Below are positions 1-7,504 of a stretch of DNA of 42,835 bases, in pieces. The notes under the pieces were generated by a model. It was not told the DNA's origin and ran no database searches. It saw only the letters and a list, made by a program, of their open reading frames with translations. The stretch spans positions 1-42,835 of the forward strand of contig SFMG01000016.1 in the NCBI GenBank assembly GCA_004554455.1. The letters run 5' to 3'. Position 1 is the stretch's first letter. Each line of letters opens with the position of its first letter. Both the position numbers and the translations under genes were made by a program. The stretch is from Bacteroidales bacterium (GTDB lineage Bacteria > Bacteroidota > Bacteroidia > Bacteroidales > UBA932).

Positions 1-455
1 GCTGCAGGCGGGCCATTCCACACTGCTGCGACGATGGTGCTGCAGTGATTCGCAAATCTGGGCCTGAAATCAAGAATCGCTGCAGCAACGAGGCTGTTTC
101 CGGGCAATCCATGCAGCGATTCCCAAATTGACCCCCTAAAATCAAGAATCGATGCACGCAAGAGGGGGTAAACGGGGAAATCCTTGCATCGATTCGCAAG
201 TTCGGGCCTGAAATCAAGAATCGATGCACGAAAGAGGGTGTAAACGGGGAAAAGCTTGCATCGATTCCCAAGTTCGGGCCTGAAATCAAGAATCGATGCA
301 CGAAAGAGGACTTAAACGGGACAAACCTTACATCGATTCCCAAGTCTGGCCCTGAAATCAAGAATCGATGCACGAAAGAGTGTGTAAACAGGCAAAACCA
401 TGCATCGATTCCCAAGTCTGTCCCTGAAATCAAGAATCGATGCACGCAGCAGGCC
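1..455. repeat. 72-bp-period hairpin tandem array, left copy
   Basis: Six direct repeats are spaced exactly 72 bases apart, judged by the conserved ATCAAGAATC core at 69, 141, 213, 285, 357 and 429. Each unit is a hairpin of about 44 bases: arm TGCATCGATTC, a loop of about 22 bases, arm GAATCGATGCA. A linker of about 28 bases follows. Hairpins lie at 41-84, 112-156, 185-228, 257-300, 329-372 and 401-444. Stems at 185, 257 and 401 are perfect over 11 bp. The first unit has one compensatory change (T-A to G-C) and one G-T wobble. Linkers are nearly identical, so this is not a CRISPR. The array lies beyond the 3' end of the TonB receptor gene. The same element recurs near 42270-42735 in the same orientation. 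Function unknown. Confidence 0.93.
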
Positions 456-532
456 ACCTTCAGCACGCGTTCATTAGATGAGTCGCTCTGGAGGTAAGTC
501 GGAGGTAATTTGTGTGAACGTTGGTTCGACAG

Positions 533-625
533 TGGCGGCAAAAGCGGGTGCTGATGCGCCCGGAGGCGGCATTTCCCTATGTTTTTGCCGCCGAGGGTGC
601 GCAGCACCCGCCCAAAAAGCCGCCA
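533..625. repeat. 93-bp nested GC-rich palindrome
   Basis: Four nested pairings build one long imperfect hairpin. TGGCGGC (533-539) pairs with GCCGCCA (619-625). CGGGTGCTG (545-553) pairs with CAGCACCCG (602-610). GCGCCC (556-561) pairs with GGGTGC (595-600) with one G-T pair. GGCGGC (565-570) pairs with GCCGCC (587-592) around a 16-base AT-rich loop. It lies 94 bases past the stop of the TonB receptor gene, so it may stop or stabilise that transcript, but no T-tract follows the outer stem on either strand. The rest of 456-718 is GC-rich low-complexity sequence in which I see no gene. Confidence 0.75.
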
Positions 626-718
626 CATAGAACCGCCACCACGAAAAGAACCGCCGCCACGCTAGCCACCCCCGTCGCAGCATCCGCCACGCTCAACACC
701 CCGCCGCAACGAAAAAGA

Positions 719-3121
719 TCAGAGCACAAGCCGGAGGCCGAAATTGAGATTGCGGCCATCAGCCCAATAGCCGGTAAAAGAATCGCTGGAGTGGGTAGAG
801 CCATCCTTGCCACGCTCAATGTAGCTGTAATCCAGGATGTTATTCACATTGAGAAAAAGCACAAGCCCCAGCTTGCGGATGTGGCCCGACCAGCTGACAC
901 CGGCATTCAGCAGATGATAGGAAGGGATACGGTAAGGATCCTCACGATCATCGGGATCAGTGCGGGTCACAGGATCGAAATCAGCCCAGAAACGGTCATT
1001 CCAGGTCCAGTCCGCGTGAACGTCGAGGCCGGGAGAAAGAGCAAAACGCAGCGAAGCGCCAAGCTGAGTCTGCGGCGCATCCCCGACGTGGAGCCCGTCC
1101 GCATAGACATTCACAGTCCCCATAGGCTGAAGCGTCGTAGGGTCATAGATAGTCGCGGAAACATCATTCTTCCAGCGCCAGTCACCGACCGAAGCGAAAG
1201 CGTCGATACGGACAAACTTCTCATAAGACCACCACAGATCCGCCTCGAAACCGTAATGGAAAGCGTCAAGGCCCTTCACCATATACTTGACAGGGTCCTC
1301 CTCGACAGTGCTGTAGGGCGAAGAAAACAGACTCTTGTTCTTCCAAAGCGCCGCGTAAGCGGTTATCTCCGCACCGAAACTGCCTCCGACCAGACGGTAA
1401 CCCAGCTCGGCGAGACTATTGCTTTCATTGCATATATCCCTGGAAATCTGATTATTGCCGTTGGAAAAGAAGACGCTGGAATACGGGACGCGCGAATAGT
1501 AGGCCGCATTCGCATATATCTTCGAAAAGCGCCCCAGACGGTAGAGAACGCCGCCCTTGACGCTGCAGCCTGCACGCGAGGCCCTGTCGCTCCACTTCTC
1601 CGCCTCGGAATAATTGTACAGGTCCCAGCGGCGCAGAGTCGTGGCGCTGAGAGAGGCGCCGAGAGTGAAAACCAGCTGCCTCTTGCGGCCGGCCTTGAAA
1701 TGCGCGAGCGCGTATGCGGTGAAATAGTTCTGACGGCGGCCGTTATATGTGCGCACATAATCCCCTACGCCCTTGACCGGATTGCGGCCGGCGAGACCAG
1801 CGAGCGACTTTTTCTCGTAGTCCTCGAACCAGTAGTCGGCGCCGAGCAGGTCGGTGATACGCTCCTTCTCCCAGGTGTCATATATCTGCCAATGCACACC
1901 GAAGTCTATATCCGCCCTGTCGCCGAACTCCTTGACAGCGTTGGACTTGAGTCCCGCCTGCACGTGGCCGGCGAGGTAGTCGGTCATAACGTTGACCGCG
2001 CGTATGCCGTTCGCATCCGGAGCCGTCGCGGCGTTGTGGGCGATAACGGCGTCCCAGTCTATCTGTCCCGCGCCCTCCGTGCCTTCCGGGAATATAAATG
2101 AAGATATACGGCTTCCGCTGCTCTCGGAATAGTAGCCGCCGCCGTTCGCAAATGCCAGATAGAAGGTATTGAAGGCCCTCCAGCCGTTGCCGCCGCCGTC
2201 GATTCTGCCGCCATCGTCGCTCCTGCCGCCGTCGTAACTGTGCGTAAGGGTGAAATATGGTTTGAAATATTGATTCCTTGCAGTCGTCCTCTGGAAGCGG
2301 CTGCCGTCCTCCGCAGTCTGCCAGCCCCAACTTTTGTTGTAGGCGGCCCCATATTTCCCGACCTCCTCGTACGAGAGGCGGACAGAGCGCTGCTGATGGG
2401 TCTCAGGGGAGCCCAGAGCCGTGAAATTCAGCTTGTGTCCCTGTCTGAACGTCTTGTCGAGGGTGACGAGATAGGAGCCCGAGCTGATACGGCTGCAGTC
2501 CACGAAAGTATGGCCCCAGTTGTACGCAGCCATCAGGGAAAGGTTCCAGCCCCGTGGAAGGGCGCCGCTAGAGACGTTTATGAAGGCGTTGTTCGCGCCG
2601 GCTCCGGTGTGATACCAGCCCGCCTCGGCACGGAAATGCTCCGAAGGGGATGTGGTGAGGATGTTCACCGTGCCGCCGACGGAGTTGTCCGAGAGCATTG
2701 AATTGCCCACTCCTTTCTGGAGCTGAATCGCGGCGGTGGCATCGGACAGGCCCATCCAGTTGTTCCAGTACATACTCCCGGAGGTCAGTCCGGAAATGGG
2801 GATGCCGTTCAGCAGCACAGATATGTTTTCCTGCTTGAAGCCGCGGATGTTTATCTTCGCGTCTCCGAAACTGCCCGTCTCGGAAGTGGAATAGACACCG
2901 GGAACGTTCCTGATCATTTCGGGGAAAGTCCTTCCCGGAGCGTTTTCCCTGAGTTTTTCCTGATTGATGTCCGTAAGACGGAGCGAGGAGATTGCGGCGT
3001 TTGCAATGCTTGCGGATATGCTTGATCCGTCAAGGACAATGCTTGCTGTCGTGTCGGTCTGCGCTTCCTCCTGATGGGAGGCGACCAATGCCGCTGCAAC
3101 GAGTGACAATGATTTCAACAT
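719..3121 (-). CDS. TonB-dependent outer-membrane receptor, predicted flavin (riboflavin/FMN) importer
   Basis: An 800-residue receptor. A short hydrophobic leader (MLKSLSLVAAALVAS) is followed by a plug domain at about residues 40-165, with TFPEMIRNVPGVY, INIRGF, VLLNGIPI and GGTVNILT motifs. The remainder is a long aromatic-rich beta-barrel ending in an outer-membrane-type terminus (NFGLRLVL). It lacks the N-terminal carboxypeptidase-like domain of SusC proteins and no SusD gene is adjacent, so it resembles siderophore/vitamin receptors (FecA, BtuB type). The substrate is inferred only from the leader, which contains a clear FMN riboswitch with its own promoter. FMN-bound aptamer would be expected to lower expression, which fits uptake of riboflavin, FMN or FAD. 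No riboflavin biosynthesis gene and no inner-membrane flavin transporter lies beside it. A receptor for a flavin-bearing or flavin-dependent ligand cannot be excluded. Confidence 0.93.
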   Translation of the reverse strand: MLKSLSLVAAALVASHQEEAQTDTTASIVLDGSSISASIANAAISSLRLTDINQEKLRENAPGRTFPEMIRNVPGVYSTSETGSFGDAKINIRGFKQENISVLLNGIPISGLTSGSMYWNNWMGLSDATAAIQLQKGVGNSMLSDNSVGGTVNILTTSPSEHFRAEAGWYHTGAGANNAFINVSSGALPRGWNLSLMAAYNWGHTFVDCSRISSGSYLVTLDKTFRQGHKLNFTALGSPETHQQRSVRLSYEEVGKYGAAYNKSWGWQTAEDGSRFQRTTARNQYFKPYFTLTHSYDGGRSDDGGRIDGGGNGWRAFNTFYLAFANGGGYYSESSGSRISSFIFPEGTEGAGQIDWDAVIAHNAATAPDANGIRAVNVMTDYLAGHVQAGLKSNAVKEFGDRADIDFGVHWQIYDTWEKERITDLLGADYWFEDYEKKSLAGLAGRNPVKGVGDYVRTYNGRRQNYFTAYALAHFKAGRKRQLVFTLGASLSATTLRRWDLYNYSEAEKWSDRASRAGCSVKGGVLYRLGRFSKIYANAAYYSRVPYSSVFFSNGNNQISRDICNESNSLAELGYRLVGGSFGAEITAYAALWKNKSLFSSPYSTVEEDPVKYMVKGLDAFHYGFEADLWWSYEKFVRIDAFASVGDWRWKNDVSATIYDPTTLQPMGTVNVYADGLHVGDAPQTQLGASLRFALSPGLDVHADWTWNDRFWADFDPVTRTDPDDREDPYRIPSYHLLNAGVSWSGHIRKLGLVLFLNVNNILDYSYIERGKDGSTHSSDSFTGYWADGRNLNFGLRLVL

Positions 3122-3183
3122 AGTCAGTTTGTGAGTTAAAAGTTAAACATTAAACTACAAATCTGACAGGGTATGTACACTCC

Positions 3184-3197
3184 TCCCATTGATGGGA
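3184..3197 (-). promoter_or_regulatory. Short hairpin between FMN aptamer and receptor start
   Basis: TCCCAT-TG-ATGGGA forms a 6-bp stem about 10 bases downstream of the aptamer on the minus strand. It is the only obvious inverted repeat between the aptamer and the receptor start codon, 62 bases further on. No T-tract follows, so it is not a simple terminator. It may belong to the expression platform, but this is a guess. Confidence 0.3.
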
Positions 3198-3207
3198 AAG
3201 AGCATTC

Positions 3208-3366
3208 ATCTTCTTCCATCCGGACTGAGCGATCTGAAATGGCAGATCACATTACCGTCGGTGCCGTAGTTTCAACGGCTCAGCCACAGGCATAATGCTG
3301 TCGGACATTGTGTCTATGGGTCGCGGACTATACCGCCGGTTGGGACTTTCACCCGACCCTGAAGAT
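3208..3366 (-). promoter_or_regulatory. FMN riboswitch (RFN element)
   Basis: Read on the minus strand, the region carries the RFN signature blocks in order: GGGTGAAAGTCCC, AACCGGCGGTA, GTCCGCGACCC, a variable arm, GCTGA, GCACCGACGGTAA, an arm with ATCTG/CAGAT, and finally AGTCCGGATGGAAGAAGATG. The closing P1 helix is AUCUUC at the 5' end (3361-3366 on the plus strand) with GAAGAU at the 3' end (3208-3213). The order and spacing match known FMN aptamers well. It lies entirely in the leader of the TonB receptor gene and is separated from the upstream sigma gene by a terminator. FMN binding normally reduces downstream expression. The expression platform (terminator or translation block) is not clear. 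Confidence 0.95.
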
Positions 3367-3374
3367 TCAGGGCG

Positions 3375-3405
3375 CAAAGATATCAAGGAGGAAGAAGAAT
3401 TCAAA
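3375..3405 (-). promoter_or_regulatory. Bacteroidota promoter driving the FMN riboswitch and receptor
   Basis: On the minus strand a -33 TTTG (complement of 3402-3405) is followed after 19 bp by TATCTTTG (complement of 3375-3382). This is a full match to the Bacteroidota consensus TTTG-N19-21-TAnnTTTG. Transcription would begin within a few bases of the first aptamer helix. The -33 box lies in the T-tract of the sigma-gene terminator, so the two signals overlap. Confidence 0.8.
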
Positions 3406-3427
3406 AAAAATCCCGCTGTAAAGCGGG
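3403..3427 (-). terminator. Intrinsic terminator of the ECF sigma gene
   Basis: A perfect 6-bp stem (CCCGCT with AGCGGG, 4-base loop, 3412-3427) is followed on the minus strand by eight T residues (complement of 3403-3410). It begins six bases after the stop codon of the sigma gene. It separates that gene from the riboswitch-controlled receptor. Confidence 0.85.
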
Positions 3428-3432
3428 AAATA

Positions 3433-3984
3433 TCACATCTGGGACTGAAGGGCGAGGCGCAGGCGCTTCAGGGCTATGTTTATCTGGTTCTCGACTGTAC
3501 TCAGGGAAATGCCGAGGCGCTCGCTGATTTCCTTGCCGGAAAGCTTCTCGATGTAGCTGAGGCGGAAGATCTCGGCGCAGCGCGGAGGCAGTTGGCTGAT
3601 GGCTTCCTCGAGACTGCGTCCGAGCTCATTGTTGTAGAACCTGGCCATCACGGGATTGGCATCAGGAGCCAGGTGCCGGGCAAGAAGGGAATCGATGCGC
3701 TCGCGGTACCAGTTCTCGAAGCTGCGCCTGCTCTTGCGGCGCTCAAGTATATTCACGCAGCGGTTGTGGACACAGGAAATCAGCCAGGGCTGGACGTCAG
3801 CACCCTCGCGGAGTCCCTCCCTTTTCTGCCACAGGGCGAAGAGCACATCCTGGACCACATCCTCCGCGGAAGTGACGTCCAGGAAGATACGGGCGTATGA
3901 AATCAGGGAGGCGTAACGCTCACGGCACAGCCTGTCGAAAGCCTCCCTGTCACCCTTGCGTATCCTGTCGCTCAATTCGTCCAT
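3433..3984 (-). CDS. RNA polymerase ECF-type sigma-70 factor
   Basis: About 183 residues from the ATG at 3982-3984; a GTG one codon upstream is an equally open but less likely start. Region 2 (about residues 10-80) contains FDRLCRERYASLISYAR, the VVQDVLFALW helix typical of sigma2 and PWLISCVHNRCVNIL. Region 4 (about 125-180) contains ISQLPPRCAEIFRLSYIEKLSGKEI and a helix-turn-helix ERLGISLSTVENQINIALKRL. In Bacteroidota such factors often sit with a FecR anti-sigma gene and a TonB receptor. Here the receptor follows but no FecR is present, and a terminator plus a new promoter lie between them. The sigma gene is therefore not simply co-transcribed with the receptor. The upstream gap to glpC is 57 bp. 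Its target genes cannot be told from the sequence. Confidence 0.93.
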   Translation of the reverse strand: MDELSDRIRKGDREAFDRLCRERYASLISYARIFLDVTSAEDVVQDVLFALWQKREGLREGADVQPWLISCVHNRCVNILERRKSRRSFENWYRERIDSLLARHLAPDANPVMARFYNNELGRSLEEAISQLPPRCAEIFRLSYIEKLSGKEISERLGISLSTVENQINIALKRLRLALQSQM

Positions 3985-4044
3985 CACTGTCTTTTCCTGA
4001 TTTAGCCTGGCCCGGTTTATACTCCTCCCGAAAGAGACCCTGAA

Positions 4045-5283
4045 CTAGATATTCGCCTTGGCCGTAGCCTCGAGGTCGAGGGCCTCGGCGAGGATGGACA
4101 CAGGATTCTTCACCTCATAGCCGCTGGACATCTCTATCTGCCACTTGCAGGTCTCACATTCGCAGGCCACGAAATCTGGATTGACAGCAGCGATATTGTC
4201 GAACAGAGGCTTGCCCACCTTCTGGGATACCTCGTAATTCTCCTTCTTGAAGCCGTAGGTACCGGCGATTCCGCAGCAGTGGCTGTCGAGGACCGTGAGT
4301 TCCAGTCCCGGAATCATACGAAGCAGCTCTATGGTGAAATTGGCCCAGCCGAGCTTCTCCTGATGGCAAGGCGCGTGATAGGCGGCCTTGGCCTTGTAGC
4401 CCTCCTTCCATACCAGCTTGATCCTGCCGGAAGAAAGCTGCTGGTAGAGGAACTTCTCGACCAGCTGTATGTTGTCCCTCACTTCAGAGTTATCGACTCC
4501 GAGCAGGTGAGGATACTCATCCCTTATGGTCAGGGTGCAGGAAGTGGACACAGTCAGGACCTTATTGCCCTTGGCCACGGCCTTGGAGAATACCCCGATG
4601 TTGTGCGCGGCGTTCTTGCGGGCCTGCTTGAGCATTCCTGCGGAAATCATAGCCACTCCACAGCACTTCTCGCCTTCCAGCAGTTCCACCCCGTAACCCA
4701 GGGCGTTCATTACCGAGACGAAGTCCTTGCCCAGCTGAGGGTAGTTGTAGTTGGCATAGCAGCCGTGGAAATAGCTGACCTTGTGCCTGAAGCCCTCCTG
4801 GGCGGCAGCGGCATTCTTGCGGAACCACTTCTCGAAGGTTACGTGGGAATATTTCGGAAGGGTACGGCCCTTGTGCACGCCTATCACCGCATCCATCACC
4901 GCCTTCACCGGCTTGAGGGCGAGGGTGGCGTTCACAAGAGGTGCAATAGGAGTAGCCACGCTGCCCATAAGGTCGGTGCTGGCGAGCATGGTGTCGCGGA
5001 GCACGTGATGGCGCTTGCCCATTTCCAGCTTTGCGGACTGGATGATGTCGCCTATCTCCACTCCCGAAGGGCAGGCCACCTCGCAGCGCTTGCAGTTGAG
5101 GCAGTACTTGAGAGTATCCTGATAAAAAATCGGGTTCTTCAGACGGTAGCGCTCACCGTCTGGTCCGGCCTGCTTCGGTCCGGGATAGAGCTCGTTATTA
5201 GCCAGTATGGGACAAACCGTGGTGCAGATTGCACACTTCTGGCACTGTTCGAAATTATGTGCGCTTATGTTTTTCTCCTGCAT
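4045..5283 (-). CDS. glpC: Anaerobic glycerol-3-phosphate dehydrogenase subunit C
   Basis: A 412-residue iron-sulfur subunit that carries electrons from the GlpAB dimer toward membrane quinone. Two 4Fe-4S motifs of the form CxxCxxCxxxCP occur at residues 14-25 and 61-72. Two CCG-type cysteine domains (GEKCCGVAM near 205, DSHCCGIAG near 330) are typical of GlpC and heterodisulfide reductase HdrB-like proteins. It is the last gene of a compact glpA-glpB-glpC run with gaps of 2-3 bp, so co-transcription and complex formation are expected. Length matches the family. The partner importer glpT lies about 32 kb away in the same window. Confidence 0.95.
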   Translation of the reverse strand: MQEKNISAHNFEQCQKCAICTTVCPILANNELYPGPKQAGPDGERYRLKNPIFYQDTLKYCLNCKRCEVACPSGVEIGDIIQSAKLEMGKRHHVLRDTMLASTDLMGSVATPIAPLVNATLALKPVKAVMDAVIGVHKGRTLPKYSHVTFEKWFRKNAAAAQEGFRHKVSYFHGCYANYNYPQLGKDFVSVMNALGYGVELLEGEKCCGVAMISAGMLKQARKNAAHNIGVFSKAVAKGNKVLTVSTSCTLTIRDEYPHLLGVDNSEVRDNIQLVEKFLYQQLSSGRIKLVWKEGYKAKAAYHAPCHQEKLGWANFTIELLRMIPGLELTVLDSHCCGIAGTYGFKKENYEVSQKVGKPLFDNIAAVNPDFVACECETCKWQIEMSSGYEVKNPVSILAEALDLEATAKANI

Positions 5284-5285
5284 AC

Positions 5286-5849
5286 CTATCTGATATTGGC
5301 CGCAGCCTCGGCTGCTGATTTTCTGATTCTGTCGTCTGCGTCTTCTTCAATGCCGCTTATATCCGAAAGCAGCTCTCCCGCTGCGAAAAGGTTCTTGAGC
5401 ATCACGCCATCCAGCGCCACGCGGCCCCCTCCATAGTTCTTCACTCCGAAGTGAAGGAAGAGCTGGTCGGCGCAGAAATCAGTTGAGAACCACTTTGCGC
5501 GGTCCTGGTCCGCATCCAGATCCAGGCCGAATATAGGTTCATATATTCGGTCCATATCGACAAGCAGCCCCTTGCTGAAGAACTTGCCGGTCGCGAGTAT
5601 GTAATTGTCCGCCTCCAGCGGCTCATCCTCGAGCCTGAGGGTGTGAAGAGCCAGCACCCTGCCGTCCTCCACGTCTGCGGAGAGCACCCTGTCACCCACG
5701 AAAAGGGAGCAAGGGAGGGACCTCAGCGGGACGTCCTTGAGGGAAAGGCCCTCGGTTATCACGGCACAACGGAGACCCCTCTCGATGAGGGTCTTTGCGG
5801 CGGTGTATCCGGCCAGACCACCACCTATGATCACAGTATCGAATTTCAT
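5286..5849 (-). CDS. glpB: Short anaerobic glycerol-3-phosphate dehydrogenase subunit B
   Basis: 187 residues with an N-terminal FAD-binding motif (TVIIGGGLAGYTAAKTL) and a C-terminal part resembling GlpB: YILATGKFFSKGLLVD, EPIFGLDLDAD, LKNLFAAGELL. Enterobacterial GlpB is about 420 residues, so roughly the middle 200 residues are missing, while both ends align and the frame is intact. The gene sits three bases after glpA and two before glpC, as expected for the three-subunit enzyme. It could be a reduced but working form kept in this lineage, or a deletion derivative. The intact start, stop and tight packing favour a functional gene. Confidence 0.88.
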   Translation of the reverse strand: MKFDTVIIGGGLAGYTAAKTLIERGLRCAVITEGLSLKDVPLRSLPCSLFVGDRVLSADVEDGRVLALHTLRLEDEPLEADNYILATGKFFSKGLLVDMDRIYEPIFGLDLDADQDRAKWFSTDFCADQLFLHFGVKNYGGGRVALDGVMLKNLFAAGELLSDISGIEEDADDRIRKSAAEAAANIR

Positions 5850-5852
5850 AGC

Positions 5853-7484
5853 CTATCTGTTGAATGATGTCGGCTTGCCGACCTTGTAAACCTTCTGCAT
5901 AAACTCCATTTCGCGGAGGGTGTCACCCCAGCCCACGGCACTCATTCCCTTCCAGCGCTCGCTGAGATATTCCTCGGCCAGCTGCTGTTCCATCTCCGGC
6001 TTGCCAAGCGCCTCTGCAAGCACCTTGGCTGCCTTGTAAATGCAATAGGTGCCCTGGCAGGTACCCATGCCCACCCTGGTGCGGCGCCTGAGGTCCAGCA
6101 GGGAAGTCACGCCCAGTTCCTTCACTGCATAGCGTATCTCGCCGACGGTCACCTGCTCGCATTCGCAGATGAGCTCTCGGTTTTCTTCGCTGGTGTAGTC
6201 TATCTTCTCGGTCATGGAGCCCTGGCGTCCAACGGAGGCCTTCATTCCGAGATTGGCTCCGGCAAACTGAGGGAGCTTAACCTCCTTGTACTGGTCCTCC
6301 GGCTCCGAACCCGGGAGCGGCTTGTCTGCTGTGGTGCAGGCAGCCGTCACTGCGAGCTTGCGGCATACCGCGTCAGTGGCCCACTCGGCCATAAGACGGT
6401 AGGTCATCAGCTTGCCTCCAGTGATGGTTATGAAGCCCTTGAGTCCGTCGCGCGTCTCGTGGTCGAGGCAGACTATGCCTCTGGATATGCTGCGGCCGGT
6501 AGGGTCGTTGTCGGCAGCCACCAGCGGACGCACTCCAGCGTATGCCCTGAGGATGCGGGTCTGGGCCAGACTTGGACAGAGAGCGCAGCCCTCGCGCAGC
6601 AGGAGCTCGACCTCCTCGCGCGTAACGCTCATATTGTCGCACTCCTCGAACGGCACCTTCGTGGAAGTGGTACCTATGACGGTAACGGTGTCGCCCGGAA
6701 CGAGTATGTCTCCGTCGGCAGACTTGCGGCAGCGGTTGATAACCACATTGTTGACCCTGTGTCCGAAAACCAGCAGGGCACCCTTTGCCGGGTACATTCC
6801 GACGTGCACGCCAGCCAGTTCAGCCACATTGTGGCCCCAGATTCCGGCGGCGTTCACGCAGACACGGGCGCGGCACTCGAGCGTTTCCCCGCTCTTCTTG
6901 TCCAGCAGCCTCACTCCGACTATGGAGTCCCCTTCCCTGATGAAAGATTTCAGCTCGGTGTAGGTCATGATCTCGGCGCCGTGGAGCTTTGCGTCAAGTA
7001 TGTTGGCGGAGCACAGGCGGAAAGGATCCACAGAGCCGTCCGGAACCTGCACAGCCCCTATGAGACGCGGGTTCACCGATGGTTCCATGCGCAGGGCCTC
7101 CTTCGGGTCCAGGACCCTGGCATTGATGCCGGACGCGTGGCAGGCCTCGATGAACTGCTTCTGATAGTCCAGACCATAGCCGCTGTCCGCATCCTCCGGC
7201 AGGGTTATGAATATGCCCTGGGTGTCATCAACGCAGTTGCGGGCAATACGTCGGAGTATCATATTCTCCTTGATACACTCGGCTGCGGATTCGCTGTCCT
7301 TCACGGCATACCTCGCACCGCTGTGCAGCAGGCCGTGGTTGCGGCCGGTCGCGCCGTCCGCAATGTCATTCCTTTCGACCAGCAGGACCTTCAGGCCCCT
7401 GAGTGCGCAGTCACGGGCCGTTCCGGCTCCGGTGATGCCTCCTCCGATCACAATGACGTCAAACTCTCTTCCAATGTTTTTCAT
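5853..7484 (-). CDS. glpA: Anaerobic glycerol-3-phosphate dehydrogenase subunit A
   Basis: 543 residues, the usual GlpA length. It oxidises sn-glycerol-3-phosphate to dihydroxyacetone phosphate with FAD. The N-terminus has the dinucleotide-binding motif VIVIGGGITGAGTARDCALRG, followed by the DAO-fold conserved stretch DGATGRNHGLLHSGARYAV. The C-terminal BFD-like [2Fe-2S] domain is present, with CECEQV, DLRRRTRVGMGTCQG and a final TYC (about residues 445-485). It is first of the glp trio. Only 20 bp separate it from the upstream lipoprotein gene, and I see no promoter match there, so the trio may be read from further upstream. Confidence 0.96.
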   Translation of the reverse strand: MKNIGREFDVIVIGGGITGAGTARDCALRGLKVLLVERNDIADGATGRNHGLLHSGARYAVKDSESAAECIKENMILRRIARNCVDDTQGIFITLPEDADSGYGLDYQKQFIEACHASGINARVLDPKEALRMEPSVNPRLIGAVQVPDGSVDPFRLCSANILDAKLHGAEIMTYTELKSFIREGDSIVGVRLLDKKSGETLECRARVCVNAAGIWGHNVAELAGVHVGMYPAKGALLVFGHRVNNVVINRCRKSADGDILVPGDTVTVIGTTSTKVPFEECDNMSVTREEVELLLREGCALCPSLAQTRILRAYAGVRPLVAADNDPTGRSISRGIVCLDHETRDGLKGFITITGGKLMTYRLMAEWATDAVCRKLAVTAACTTADKPLPGSEPEDQYKEVKLPQFAGANLGMKASVGRQGSMTEKIDYTSEENRELICECEQVTVGEIRYAVKELGVTSLLDLRRRTRVGMGTCQGTYCIYKAAKVLAEALGKPEMEQQLAEEYLSERWKGMSAVGWGDTLREMEFMQKVYKVGKPTSFNR

Positions 7485-7504
7485 ATATTTTTAATAGAAT
7501 ATTT

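Noticed and set aside
1..455. CRISPR array
   Set aside because: The sequences between repeats are almost identical between units and the period is exactly constant; no cas genes are present.
595..609. Simple intrinsic terminator (GGGTGC/GCACCC) after the receptor gene
   Set aside because: No T-tract follows on either strand, and the bases pair better as parts of the longer nested palindrome.
577..819. 80-residue hydrophobic minus-strand frame overlapping the receptor end
   Set aside because: It starts inside the receptor gene in another frame and its hydrophobicity comes from GC-rich low-complexity sequence.
521..2101. Long plus-strand reading frame opposite the TonB receptor
   Set aside because: It is a shadow of the receptor gene: high GC leaves frames open, and its translation shows no family motif while the minus strand encodes a clear receptor.
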